A stretch of 42,219 bases of DNA from Treponema sp. (GTDB taxonomy: Bacteria; Spirochaetota; Spirochaetia; Treponematales; Breznakiellaceae), in NCBI GenBank assembly GCA_031290475.1, contig JAITNM010000077.1, positions 1 to 42,219 of the forward strand, read 5' to 3'. Shown here one piece after another: positions 7,464 to 15,131 of the stretch. The notes below the pieces were generated by a model, which was given only the letters and a program-made list of their open reading frames with translations, did not search any database and was not told the origin of the DNA. The translations under genes and the position numbers were made by a program. Numbering within the stretch: the stretch's first letter is position 1; each line of letters starts with the position of its first letter.

Positions 7464-8306
7464 TTAGCCGTAGACCCGCTTAAAATTGCCGTCAACCGCT
7501 TCTTCCAGTTCCGCCGGATCGGCGGCGGGACTGCCGGCTTCATGGCGGAGGGCGGCGGCGGCCCGGATAATCAGGGGGAGGTCCGCCCAATGGGAATAGG
7601 GTTCCCCCCGGCGGCCCTGGTAGGGGGCGTCGGTTTCGGTGAGGAGCCGTTCCGGGGGAAGGCGGGCGCAGGCGGCCATGGCGGCCTTGTGGTTGAGGAG
7701 GATGGCGTTCCCGAAGGAAAAATACGCGTTGATCCCCCGCTTGAGCAGGGATCCCCCTTCGCTTAAGGTTCCCGGGTAGGAGTGAAACACCACCGCCCTG
7801 AGCCGCCTGAGTTCCGCGGCATAGGCGAAGATCTTATGCATGGCCCGCCTTACGTGGAGCACCAGGGGGAGATCCTTTTCAAGGGCGGTTTCCAGGTGAC
7901 GGCGGAAAAGCTCTTCCTGGACGGCTTCCGTGCCGCGGAAGGCTTCGTTGTAAAGATCAAAACCTGTTTCACCTACCGCAGTAATTCTGTTTTCCGCGGC
8001 CAGGGTTTCCAGGGCTTCAAGGGATGTCCTGATGAGGGCGGCAGTATCACTGCCGGTAGAACCAGCGCTGTTAGCGGAACCGGCGGCGGATGACGAGGCG
8101 GCAAGCTGGGGGTGTACGGCAAAACAGAGGGCCATGGGCGCAACGCCGTCCTGTTCCGCCTTTTTTGCAAGCCTTTCCTGGGCCTCAAACTCTTCGCGGT
8201 TCCAGGCGCTCGCGGCGCAGGGGACGCGAAACCGGCGGCGCTCTTCTTCGGCACCGGGGAAAAGTTCCAAAAGATCCTGCGGATGGACGTGGGCATCGCT
8301 TGCCAT
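7464..8306 (-). CDS. tatD: TatD-family metal-dependent DNase/hydrolase
   Basis: A 280-residue TIM-barrel metallohydrolase of the TatD family, linked to 3'-5' DNA exonuclease activity. Metal ligands are visible: DAHVHP at the N-terminus, GETGFDLY (Glu), LHVRRA (His), FHSYPGT (His) and TETDAPYQ (Asp). A Ser/Ala/Gly-rich stretch (about residues 68-90, QLAASSSAAGSANSAG) is an unusual low-complexity insert between the first two metal motifs. GGAGGAG six bases before the ATG at 8306 sets the start. That site lies inside the 3' end of murB, whose TAG ends one base before this ATG, so the two are probably co-translated. Confidence 0.88.
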   Translation of the reverse strand: MASDAHVHPQDLLELFPGAEEERRRFRVPCAASAWNREEFEAQERLAKKAEQDGVAPMALCFAVHPQLAASSSAAGSANSAGSTGSDTAALIRTSLEALETLAAENRITAVGETGFDLYNEAFRGTEAVQEELFRRHLETALEKDLPLVLHVRRAMHKIFAYAAELRRLRAVVFHSYPGTLSEGGSLLKRGINAYFSFGNAILLNHKAAMAACARLPPERLLTETDAPYQGRRGEPYSHWADLPLIIRAAAALRHEAGSPAADPAELEEAVDGNFKRVYG

Positions 8307-8307
8307 G

Positions 8308-9291
8308 CTATACTCCTCCCCAATCCCCCACAAAGAGAATCTCCGGCTCCAGGGTAAAGCCCGTCCGGTCCCGCACTTTTTCCGTCACTGCGGTAACCAG
8401 GGCGCGGATGCCGGCGGCGGACGCGTTCCCGGTATTGATGATAAAGTTTCCGTGCCAGGGGGCCACCGCCGCGCCCCCCACGGAAAAACCCCGCAGCCCC
8501 AGTTCGTCTATGATCTTCCCCGCGGGCTTCCCGAAGTCCCGGTTGTTCTTAAAAGCCGATCCTGCGGAGGGGGCGCGGTAATGCCCTCTCGATTCCCGAT
8601 CAATGCGCAGTATTTCTGCTTCTTTTTTGATTTCTTCGGCTTCCCGTCTGAACACTCTGAATTTGGCGCCCAGTATCAGTACCTTCCGGCCTTGGAAGGG
8701 GCTCTTTTTGTAGGAAAAATCTTCATGGTTATAGGGGACAATCACCCGCTCAGCCTGTTCGTCCAGGATTTCAGTCTCTATTAACACATCGGAAACGGAT
8801 CTTTCCATACACCGGGCGTTCATCCAGACCATGCCGCCTATGGTTCCGGGCATACCGGCGAGGAACTCAAGCCCTCCCCTCCCCCGCTCCGCCAGGGCGT
8901 TTATGAGTTCGTCCGCCGGGGTTCCCGCCCGCACCGTAACGCTGCCGGTGGAATCTCCCGGCCCTTTCGCCTCTCCGGTAAAATCCCAGCCGGTCCAGCT
9001 TCCTGTGTCGAGAACAATACCCCGGATTCCCCGGTCCGCAACAACCAGGTTCGCCCCGCCCCCCAAGACAAACACGGGCGTCCCCGCCTCACGGGCCGCT
9101 GCCAAAAGCGCCGGGGCGTATTCGGGAAAGCAGGCGGGGGCGGGACATACCCAGCAGTCCGCGGGGCCGCCCACCTTAAACGTGGTGTGGGATGCCATGG
9201 GCTCGTCAAAACGGAGTTCCCCGGAAAATCCGGTTTTTCGGGAGAGGTTTTCCATAAAGAGCCGAAGTTCGCCCATGTTGCGCCTGTTCAT
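8308..9291 (-). CDS. murB: UDP-N-acetylenolpyruvoylglucosamine reductase
   Basis: FAD- and NADPH-dependent enzyme of peptidoglycan precursor synthesis, 327 residues from the start chosen. HTTFKVGGPADCW opens the FAD domain; FVLGGGANLVV, then GLEFLAGMPGTIGGMVWMN, are the classical MurB motifs. The substrate-binding Ser is in RAPSAGSAFKNN, and the C-terminal catalytic Glu is in LEPEILFVG. The frame is open to 9387. I choose ATG 9291 because TATACT lies seven bases upstream and no Shine-Dalgarno is seen, the same arrangement as at five other starts here. ATG 9276 or 9255 are alternatives. Divergent from the HAD phosphatase gene. Confidence 0.92.
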   Translation of the reverse strand: MNRRNMGELRLFMENLSRKTGFSGELRFDEPMASHTTFKVGGPADCWVCPAPACFPEYAPALLAAAREAGTPVFVLGGGANLVVADRGIRGIVLDTGSWTGWDFTGEAKGPGDSTGSVTVRAGTPADELINALAERGRGGLEFLAGMPGTIGGMVWMNARCMERSVSDVLIETEILDEQAERVIVPYNHEDFSYKKSPFQGRKVLILGAKFRVFRREAEEIKKEAEILRIDRESRGHYRAPSAGSAFKNNRDFGKPAGKIIDELGLRGFSVGGAAVAPWHGNFIINTGNASAAGIRALVTAVTEKVRDRTGFTLEPEILFVGDWGGV

Positions 9292-9298
9292 TTGATTA

Positions 9299-9304
9299 AG
9301 TATA
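9299..9304 (-). promoter_or_regulatory. -10 box of murB (leaderless candidate)
   Basis: TATACT on the minus strand ends seven bases before ATG 9291. No recognisable -35 was found at 16-18 bases, so this is weaker than the gtrA and mscS cases. Confidence 0.4.
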
Positions 9305-9368
9305 GTTTTTCTTTGCCCCTGAGTATACGGGAGGGTAAAAAGTGTGGTATAATTCCACAAGGAAACAA

Positions 9369-10154
9369 ATGGAAAACAAAATAGCAAAAATCCGGTCCAA
9401 AAACGCCTTTATTATTGACATGGACGGGGTAATCTACCATGGAAACCAGCTTCTCAAGGGAGCCGCGGAATTCGTCGAATGGCTTGACCGGAGCGGCAAG
9501 CTGTACCTCTTCCTTACCAATTCCAGCGAACGCTCCCACCTGGAACTTTCCCAAAAACTCGCACGCCTGGGGATCCCCGTGGACCCGGAGCACTTCTACA
9601 CCAGCGCCCTGGCCACCGCCGCCTTCCTGGCAACCCAGCGCCCCGGCGGTTCCGCCTACGTGATCGGCGAAGGCGGGCTCATCCAGGCCCTCTACGAGGC
9701 GGGCTTCACCATGAACAACGTCAATCCCGATTATGTGGTGGTAGGCGAAGGCAGGGGCTATAATCTGGAGGCTCTGGAGCGGGCGGTAAAGATGGTCCTC
9801 GCCGGCGCCCGGCTTATCGGAACCAACCCGGACTTGACCGGCCCTATGGAGGGCGGTATTGTCCCCGCCTGCGGATCCCTGGTGGCGCCCATTGAGAGTT
9901 CCACCGAAACCAAGGCCTACTTCGTGGGCAAGCCCAACCCCCTCATGATGCGCCACGGCTTAAGGCGGCTCAACGCCCGGCGTGAAGATACGGTGATCAT
10001 CGGCGACCGGATGGACACGGACATTGTGGCCGGGGTGGAATCGGAGATCGACACGGTCCTGGTCCTCTCGGGGGTCACTTCCCTTAAAGACATTCCCCGC
10101 TTCCCCTATGGGCCGACCCATATTCTGGAAGGGGTGTTTGAGATTCCGGAATGA
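9369..10154 (+). CDS. HAD-superfamily class IIA phosphatase, NagD-like
   Basis: A 261-residue phosphatase. Motif I is IIDMDGVIYHG (nucleophile Asp), motif II LFLTNSSERS, motif III Lys in VGKPNPLM, and motif IV IIGDRMDTDIVAG. The large cap between motifs II and III is the C2a type of NagD and p-nitrophenyl phosphatases. Substrates in the family are varied (nucleotides, sugar phosphates, phosphoglycolate), so none is assigned. AAGGA five bases before ATG 9369 sets the start. A TATAAT at 9348-9353 lies upstream without a matching -35. The AT-rich defence pair follows 74 bases downstream. Confidence 0.85.
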   Translation: MENKIAKIRSKNAFIIDMDGVIYHGNQLLKGAAEFVEWLDRSGKLYLFLTNSSERSHLELSQKLARLGIPVDPEHFYTSALATAAFLATQRPGGSAYVIGEGGLIQALYEAGFTMNNVNPDYVVVGEGRGYNLEALERAVKMVLAGARLIGTNPDLTGPMEGGIVPACGSLVAPIESSTETKAYFVGKPNPLMMRHGLRRLNARREDTVIIGDRMDTDIVAGVESEIDTVLVLSGVTSLKDIPRFPYGPTHILEGVFEIPE

Positions 10155-10228
10155 AATTGATATAGATGTCCTGACTGTAAATAAAAAGTTTTTGGATATT
10201 CCGCAGGATATTTGAGGAGCTAGAGAAT

Positions 10229-11395
10229 ATGGAAAAATGGATTAAAAGCATATCAGGAGTTATCCCCCATACCAATAAAACAGTAGATATTGAGCTTGAG
10301 GGCAGAAATCTGATTATAACCGGGGCAAATGGATCAGGGAAGACATCATTATTGAGGGCAGTGTATGAAAAAGTTGATTTGCTTATAGTTGGTAAAAAAA
10401 TTATTGACTTATTTAATTATAAAAGGCTAATTGGACAATTTCAGAAAGAAATAAAAAACATTGAAGATGGAATAATGACTAATATTCCCGATTATAAAAA
10501 TTTTATATCTATTTATGAAGATAGAAAGGCAATAATCTGTTTTTTTGAGGAAAAACGACTTTCTGAAATAGCTGTGGCAACATTCGCAAAAGGTTTGTCT
10601 ATAGAAGAAGAAGACGCAAAAAAACAGAATAAATATGGAAATTTGGGGAATAATCTTGAACAGCATCTTGTAAATTTAATGAATCGGCAATCTTTGGCTA
10701 TCACCAAAGATAAGAACCAGGAATTAGCAAATAAGATTGAAACTTGGTTTTCCGAATTTGAGAATAATCTCAAGGTGCTTTTTGAGGATGATACGCTAAA
10801 ACTTGAATTCGATTCAGATAGTTTTAAATTCTCTATCCGCCAAGACAGCAAACCTTCCTATACTTTCCAAACCCTTTCTGCGGGCTATCGGGCCATATTC
10901 GACATTTACGCCGAACTGATTATGAGAACCGAATATTTCAAAGTTCTGCCGAAAGATTTAACCGGCATCGTTTTTATTGACGAAATAGACTCGCACCTCC
11001 ATGTCTCATTGCAGCGGTTAATTTTGCCCTTCTTTATCAATTCTTTCCCCAAAATCCAGTTTATTGTAACCACCCATTCGCCCTTTGTGCTTATGTCCAC
11101 ACCGGATACCGTTGTCTTTGACCTGGCCAAAAATGAGCCGATTACAGAAGATCTGTCATATTACACTTATTCATCGATAATGAAAGGCTTGTGGAATGTA
11201 AAACCCATATCGGTAAGCCTTGAACGTGAAATAATGGAAATTGCTCAAATAGTTAACTCTGACAGTAAAAATTATAAACGCCTTGCAGAATTGGTGAAGA
11301 AAATAAAAGGCCGGGAAGACGGCTTGGATAGCGAATCAAAAGTCTTCTTTCTTAGGGGTTTTGAAACATTAGAGGAGGCGGGGAAAGATGTTTAA
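10229..11395 (+). CDS. ptuA: PtuA-like ATPase of a Septu-type defence pair
   Basis: A 388-residue ABC/SMC-type ATPase. Walker A is GANGSGKTS near residue 35. An AT-rich helical middle follows, then LSAGYRAIFDIYAELI as the signature region, Walker B with catalytic Glu in IVFIDEIDSHLH, and the switch His in FIVTTHSPFVL. This is the overlapping-ATPase domain found in PtuA, which partners an HNH nuclease in Septu and in some retrons. No reverse transcriptase is near. It is shorter than I expect for characterised PtuA proteins. GAGGAG lies nine bases before ATG 10229. The gene overlaps the nuclease gene by eight bases. Base composition is much more AT-rich than the flanks (14 of 60 bases G or C at 10441-10500; 35 of 60 at 9541-9600), suggesting horizontal gain. 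Confidence 0.75.
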   Translation: MEKWIKSISGVIPHTNKTVDIELEGRNLIITGANGSGKTSLLRAVYEKVDLLIVGKKIIDLFNYKRLIGQFQKEIKNIEDGIMTNIPDYKNFISIYEDRKAIICFFEEKRLSEIAVATFAKGLSIEEEDAKKQNKYGNLGNNLEQHLVNLMNRQSLAITKDKNQELANKIETWFSEFENNLKVLFEDDTLKLEFDSDSFKFSIRQDSKPSYTFQTLSAGYRAIFDIYAELIMRTEYFKVLPKDLTGIVFIDEIDSHLHVSLQRLILPFFINSFPKIQFIVTTHSPFVLMSTPDTVVFDLAKNEPITEDLSYYTYSSIMKGLWNVKPISVSLEREIMEIAQIVNSDSKNYKRLAELVKKIKGREDGLDSESKVFFLRGFETLEEAGKDV

Positions 11396-12059
11396 TGTTA
11401 CACGCCCGCAGCCCGGCCCTGATTGTTCAAATGACTATCACCGAGAGGAAGTCATCCGGTCTTTGCAAAAAATGTTTTATGGGAAGTGTTATTTATGCGA
11501 GGATGAAGTCTCCGATCCGGTTGTGGAACATTTTATACCCCATGAAGGCGATAGAACGTTGGAATATAATTGGAATAACCTTTACTGTTCTTGCCATCGT
11601 TGCAATAATATAAAAGGAACGGCGAAAGATTTACTTGATTGCTGCGATGCATCTACGGATGTTTCAAAAGCTATAAAATGCCTATGCCCAAGTATACCCG
11701 AACACAATGTTATCATCGAAGCACAGAATACATCGCCGGAAACGCAAAACACGGCAGGGCTTCTAGACAGGTGCTATAATGCGAATAATACCGGTATTAG
11801 GGCTATTTCCAGAGAAGCCCTGCATGAAAAACTATTTGATCATTATCTTGATTTTATAAAATATCGCAGAAAAATAAAAGACAAGAATTCAACGTCAAAA
11901 GAAAAAGATGACGCAAAAGAACATCTTGAGAATATGATGGATGTTTCGTACCCTTTCTCAATTTTCTGGAAATGGCATGTTTTAGGCGATGCCTTTCTTT
12001 CAGGACAGCTTGCCGTGAATGGAATTATGCGCAATAATTATGAGGGAGGCTGCCCCTGA
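11388..12059 (+). CDS. ptuB: PtuB-like HNH endonuclease
   Basis: A 223-residue HNH nuclease like those linked to Septu and retron systems. The zinc-stabilised core is plain: CYLCED, then VEHFIPH with the catalytic His, WNNLYCSCHRCNNIKGT with the second Cys pair, and Asn in the last HNH helix. A C-terminal helical extension of about 100 residues follows. GAGGAGG lies nine bases before the ATG, inside the ATPase gene, so the two are translationally linked. Expected role: nucleic-acid cleavage during phage infection when released or activated by the ATPase. A hairpin terminator overlaps its stop codon. Confidence 0.78.
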   Translation: MFNVTRPQPGPDCSNDYHREEVIRSLQKMFYGKCYLCEDEVSDPVVEHFIPHEGDRTLEYNWNNLYCSCHRCNNIKGTAKDLLDCCDASTDVSKAIKCLCPSIPEHNVIIEAQNTSPETQNTAGLLDRCYNANNTGIRAISREALHEKLFDHYLDFIKYRRKIKDKNSTSKEKDDAKEHLENMMDVSYPFSIFWKWHVLGDAFLSGQLAVNGIMRNNYEGGCP

Positions 12060-12087
12060 ACGGACAGGGACAGCCTTCGTTTCCTTT
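12046..12087 (+). terminator. Terminator of the ptuAB-like unit
   Basis: A 13-bp stem with one mismatch pairs 12046-12058 with 12065-12077 over a 6-base loop and is followed by TTTCCTTTT. It overlaps the TGA stop at 12057-12059. The T tract is interrupted, so strength is uncertain. Confidence 0.55.
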
Positions 12088-12127
12088 TGGTTGCCTTACT
12101 TAACCAAATTGTTGCCTGCCGTTCGGC

Positions 12128-13420
12128 TTATGGCAGATTAATTTTTGTATAGTCGTCACTACCGCCAAGAAAGCTATGGGTAAAAATGTCACCGCTAATG
12201 GAAAAAGACCAATTATCGTTGGAACCATCGGTCCACCTTATGATCCCAGAATCGCCCACATTGCCTAGCAGTTCATACTCGGCCCGGACCCAGTTACCAC
12301 CTATCCAGTTGATGGTATCCGACATAAAGCCAACGCAGGTATATACGGTACCATCGTTTTTAATAATGAGCAAAGTCGCCTTCGCTTCATCAGTGGTCAT
12401 ATGTCCCTGTGAATACCAAATATCGTAAACGCCGGTTCTTGTAGAACTTTCTATCCGGGTAAAGGCAAAATCAATAGAATTGCTCTGGTTATCAGTAAAA
12501 TAACTGTCTTTTATAACCAGTTTATTGGCGACAATTTCATAGCTGTATGGTTTTGCGTTTCCATTATTTACTCCGGTAATAGCCAGGCGAAGTGTTGTAT
12601 TGGCTGTATCGACTCTATTATCTTGTTTGGTTACTGAATATGCAACATAGCCTATATTACTGGTGAATATAAGTAATTCATCAATATCAGTCCCCGTACC
12701 TATTTTCCATGCTCCAATCAAGGGGCTGTTTTCTACAAACTTATTAATAGAACCAATGGTAATCGCGCCATCACCGGCGACCGTTATTGATATAGTAGCC
12801 TCGTGATTGGCAGCGTCCTTAACTGAAATAGTCGCCGTTCCTGCGCTTACCGATGTGATTTTTATCCTGCCGCCGGTAATTTCCGGAGTGGCGACGCCGG
12901 GAGCATTGGATGTGGCAGAGGTGCCCACTAACCCGAGGGTTACCATAGTATTTAAGGTACTATCATCGGTCTTGGCGGTAAATGAGGCGGCTGTCCCGGG
13001 GAATACCGCTGTTACCGTTCCGGCGCCGGCAGGATTAGTGGCCGTTGTTGACCCGGCTACCGTAAAGGCGTTTGCCTCCACGCCGTTGAACGTATAACCG
13101 GGTTTGGCCGTGAGCGTTATACTTGCGCTATAAACTTGGTTCGCCGCAAAAATTGTTATAACCGGCGGCAACCAGGTTATGGCGCCGGTGTATTGAAGGG
13201 TCTCGGTTACCGTTGTAACCGGAACCGCGCCGGTTACCGGCGCAGTCACGCCGCCTATCGCGGTCTGGTTAATAACCGTGTTACCGTTGTCGTCGCTCTC
13301 CTCTGTCGTGCCGCCGTCGTCGTCATTCTCCTCTTCACCGAAAAACGCGCATCCCGCAAGTATCAGACCGAATGCCAATACAAAGGTCAGTATCCCCGTT
13401 AAAAAAGCTCTCTTTCTCAT
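12128..13420 (-). CDS. Surface or periplasmic lipoprotein with Ig-like domains
   Basis: A 430-residue lipoprotein of unknown function. The signal peptide MRKRAFLTGILTFVLAFG ends in a lipobox LAGC near residue 24; an acidic linker rich in Glu, Asp and Gly follows. Next is a domain with GGVTAPVTGAVPVTTVT, then YTFNGVEANAFTV, a module I recognise from Treponema surface lipoproteins. After it comes a BIG2-like segment ending SAGTATISVKDAANHEATIS. The last 150 residues (LIGAWKI to the end) look like a beta-rich lipocalin-type fold. AGGAGG lies seven bases before ATG 13420. The frame is open to 13543, but those 41 residues are not protein-like. Convergent with the defence pair. Confidence 0.75.
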   Translation of the reverse strand: MRKRAFLTGILTFVLAFGLILAGCAFFGEEENDDDGGTTEESDDNGNTVINQTAIGGVTAPVTGAVPVTTVTETLQYTGAITWLPPVITIFAANQVYSASITLTAKPGYTFNGVEANAFTVAGSTTATNPAGAGTVTAVFPGTAASFTAKTDDSTLNTMVTLGLVGTSATSNAPGVATPEITGGRIKITSVSAGTATISVKDAANHEATISITVAGDGAITIGSINKFVENSPLIGAWKIGTGTDIDELLIFTSNIGYVAYSVTKQDNRVDTANTTLRLAITGVNNGNAKPYSYEIVANKLVIKDSYFTDNQSNSIDFAFTRIESSTRTGVYDIWYSQGHMTTDEAKATLLIIKNDGTVYTCVGFMSDTINWIGGNWVRAEYELLGNVGDSGIIRWTDGSNDNWSFSISGDIFTHSFLGGSDDYTKINLP

Positions 13421-13613
13421 ACTAAAACCTCCTGAATATTTCTGAAGAGAATTCGTAAAACGGCGTTCGGATTGCTCAAAACACCATTCCGTAGAATCCC
13501 TTTTTCCCAAACCAGTCCCGGACAGCTTGGTCCGGACAAGCACTTCTCCTTCCGGATATCGCTTTGGGGCATGCTTTATTCCACGCCGGTAATATCAGAA
13601 GCAGCCCATGTCC

Positions 13614-13799
13614 CTATGGGGCAACCTTTGCCGGGGGTTTCCGGCTTACGGAGGCTTTGATTTTTGGGGGAAGGCCGTTTTCCCGGATTGCCGCATCCTC
13701 CGCCATGACTGCGGTTATAACGGTCGATAAAATGAGGTTTTGTGACTCAGGCCGCAGTCTGCGGTAACCTTCCAATAGTTCTTTTTCCTGATCATCCAT
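13614..13799 (-). CDS. Small conserved-looking protein next to the XRE regulator
   Basis: A 61-residue acidic protein, MDDQEKELLEGYRRLRPESQ onward, of unknown function. Its segment LLEGYRRLRPESQNLILSTV resembles the C-terminal segment of XRE regulators such as the one encoded divergently (LLSREMRALVLKKIQELL). It might pair with that regulator; this is inference. AGGAGG lies seven bases before ATG 13799. A promoter with TTGATT, 17 bases and TATACT is upstream, and operator-like sites fall in it. The 190 bases on to the lipoprotein start hold no gene I can support. Confidence 0.6.
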   Translation of the reverse strand: MDDQEKELLEGYRRLRPESQNLILSTVITAVMAEDAAIRENGLPPKIKASVSRKPPAKVAP

Positions 13800-13816
13800 T
13801 CCAAAACCTCCTGTCA

Positions 13817-13908
13817 TGAACTATTCATATAGTATATTGAATATTTCATGATTAATCAAGCATAAAATGAAAATTTCACAAAATTCTATTGGCATTTTGA
13901 AAAATTCC
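13817..13908. promoter_or_regulatory. Divergent promoters with four TGAANNNTTCA operator sites
   Basis: Sites lie at 13817-13827, 13838-13848, 13868-13878 (all perfect TGAA-N3-TTCA) and 13898-13908 (one mismatch). Centres are 21, 30 and 30 bases apart, close to whole helical turns. The leftward promoter is TTGATT (13854-13859), 17 bases, TATACT (13831-13836); site 2 is in its spacer and site 1 near its start point. The rightward promoter is TTGGCA (13889-13894), 16 bases, TAAACT (13911-13916); site 4 is in its spacer. A further palindrome TGATTAATCA lies at 13849-13858. Confidence 0.7.
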
Positions 13909-13925
13909 GGTAAACTATGGGGGGT

Positions 13926-14264
13926 ATGGAGATTTCAGGCAGGCTTGCTGAATTGCGCAGGCGGGAAAATATGAGTCAAACGGCCTTTGCCAAAAGGCTG
14001 AAGGTAAACCCCTCGCTTATATCAAAAATTGAAAGCGGCTCGGCGCGCCTTACCGAGCAAAGTATCGATCATATTTGCCTTGTTTTTGGCGTTAACGATG
14101 CATGGCTTCGCTGCGGCAAGGGGGAAATGTATGCAAAAAAGCCTGTAGAAGATGAAGAAAGACTTCTGTCTATGTTCCGCCTTTTATCCCGCGAAATGAG
14201 GGCATTGGTACTTAAAAAGATACAGGAACTTCTTGCCATTGACGAGGAAAAATGGGAGAAATAA
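13926..14264 (+). CDS. XRE-family transcriptional regulator
   Basis: A 112-residue regulator. Residues 1-60 are a Cro/CI helix-turn-helix: LAELRRRENMSQTAFAKRLK, then PSLISKIESGSARLT for the recognition helix, then GVNDAWLRCG. The tail is helical and may dimerise. The frame also offers ATG 13917 (three residues longer), but that codon abuts the -10 TAAACT, so the message would start past it; ATG 13926 fits better and neither has a proper Shine-Dalgarno. The operator array just upstream suggests it represses its own gene and the divergent small gene. Related proteins control phage or toxin functions; neither is obvious here. Confidence 0.8.
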   Translation: MEISGRLAELRRRENMSQTAFAKRLKVNPSLISKIESGSARLTEQSIDHICLVFGVNDAWLRCGKGEMYAKKPVEDEERLLSMFRLLSREMRALVLKKIQELLAIDEEKWEK

Positions 14265-14282
14265 CCGCTGTGCTTCTTTGAC

Positions 14283-14311
14283 TTGATTCCCCTGGTCATT
14301 CACGGTATCCT
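14283..14311 (+). promoter_or_regulatory. Promoter of mscS (leaderless candidate)
   Basis: The -35 is TTGATT (14283-14288), the spacer 17 bases and the -10 TATCCT (14306-14311). The ATG at 14319 is seven bases further on, where transcription should begin. No Shine-Dalgarno precedes the ATG. Confidence 0.6.
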
Positions 14312-14318
14312 CTGAATC

Positions 14319-15131
14319 ATGGAAACAATCCTGTCCCTCTGGGAATACCATTCAGATACTATACTGGAATTGGCAAGGGATATCATCGTTGCCCTGATCA
14401 TCGCCGTGGCGGGCAGGATCCTGACCAAGGTCGCTATAAGGCTCATCAATAAAGCTTCTTCCAGCGGCGTCCGTATTGACGATACGGTTACCTCGCTTCT
14501 GCGCCTGATTGTCCGTTACGGGATCTTCATCATTGCTATCATCATGATCCTCAGCGCCTTTGGGATCAACACGGCGAGCCTCCTGGCTATCCTGGGCGCG
14601 GCGGGCGTGGCGGTGGGGCTCGCGTTAAAAGACACCCTGGGTAATATCGCCGCGGGGATCATCCTCCTCTTTTTGGGAAGCTACCGGAGGGGGGAGTATA
14701 TCGAATTCGGGTCCTACAGCGGAACGGTAAAGGAGATCAGCCTTTTTACCACTACCCTGGAGACCCCCGACGGGCTCTATATTTCGGCCCCCAATTCCAG
14801 TATCTGGGGCACGCCCCTTAAAAACTACTCCCGTAACGGCAAGCGCCGTATGGATTTTGTGGTGGGCATAGCCTATTCCGATTCTATTGACACGGCCTTC
14901 CTTGTCATGCAGGATATTATTGTCCGGGAGATCCGTTTTTTGAAGGACCCCGCGCCCCAGGTCCTGGTCCAGTCCCTGGGGGACAATTCGGTAAATATCG
15001 CCCTCAGGGCCTGGGCGGCTACGGACGTTTACTGGGATATTTACTGGTATCAGATGAAGAACATCAAGCTGAAGATTGAAGAAGCGGGCCTCCACATACC
15101 CTTCCCCCAGCGGGATGTACATATCGTTTAA
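14319..15131 (+). CDS. mscS: Small-conductance mechanosensitive channel MscS
   Basis: A 270-residue inner-membrane channel that opens under membrane tension to relieve osmotic downshock. Three membrane helices are visible: residues about 18-40, 63-83 and 88-125. The third is the pore helix with the Ala/Gly pattern LGAAGVAVGLALKDTLGNIAAG. The beta domain follows (YIEFGSYSGTVKEISLFTT), then the C-terminal vestibule domain. Length matches the minimal MscS. Its stop overlaps the ABC exporter start (TAATG), so all three genes are probably one operon starting at the promoter just upstream. Confidence 0.93.
   Translation: METILSLWEYHSDTILELARDIIVALIIAVAGRILTKVAIRLINKASSSGVRIDDTVTSLLRLIVRYGIFIIAIIMILSAFGINTASLLAILGAAGVAVGLALKDTLGNIAAGIILLFLGSYRRGEYIEFGSYSGTVKEISLFTTTLETPDGLYISAPNSSIWGTPLKNYSRNGKRRMDFVVGIAYSDSIDTAFLVMQDIIVREIRFLKDPAPQVLVQSLGDNSVNIALRAWAATDVYWDIYWYQMKNIKLKIEEAGLHIPFPQRDVHIV

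Noticed and set aside
9348-9353. TATAAT as the NagD-like gene's -10
   Set aside because: No -35 hexamer at 16-18 bases, and the predicted start would fall inside the ribosome binding site.
10155-12059. Retron (reverse transcriptase with ATPase and HNH effectors)
   Set aside because: The two effectors fit, but no reverse transcriptase motif is coded here. The 74 bases upstream are too short for a gene.
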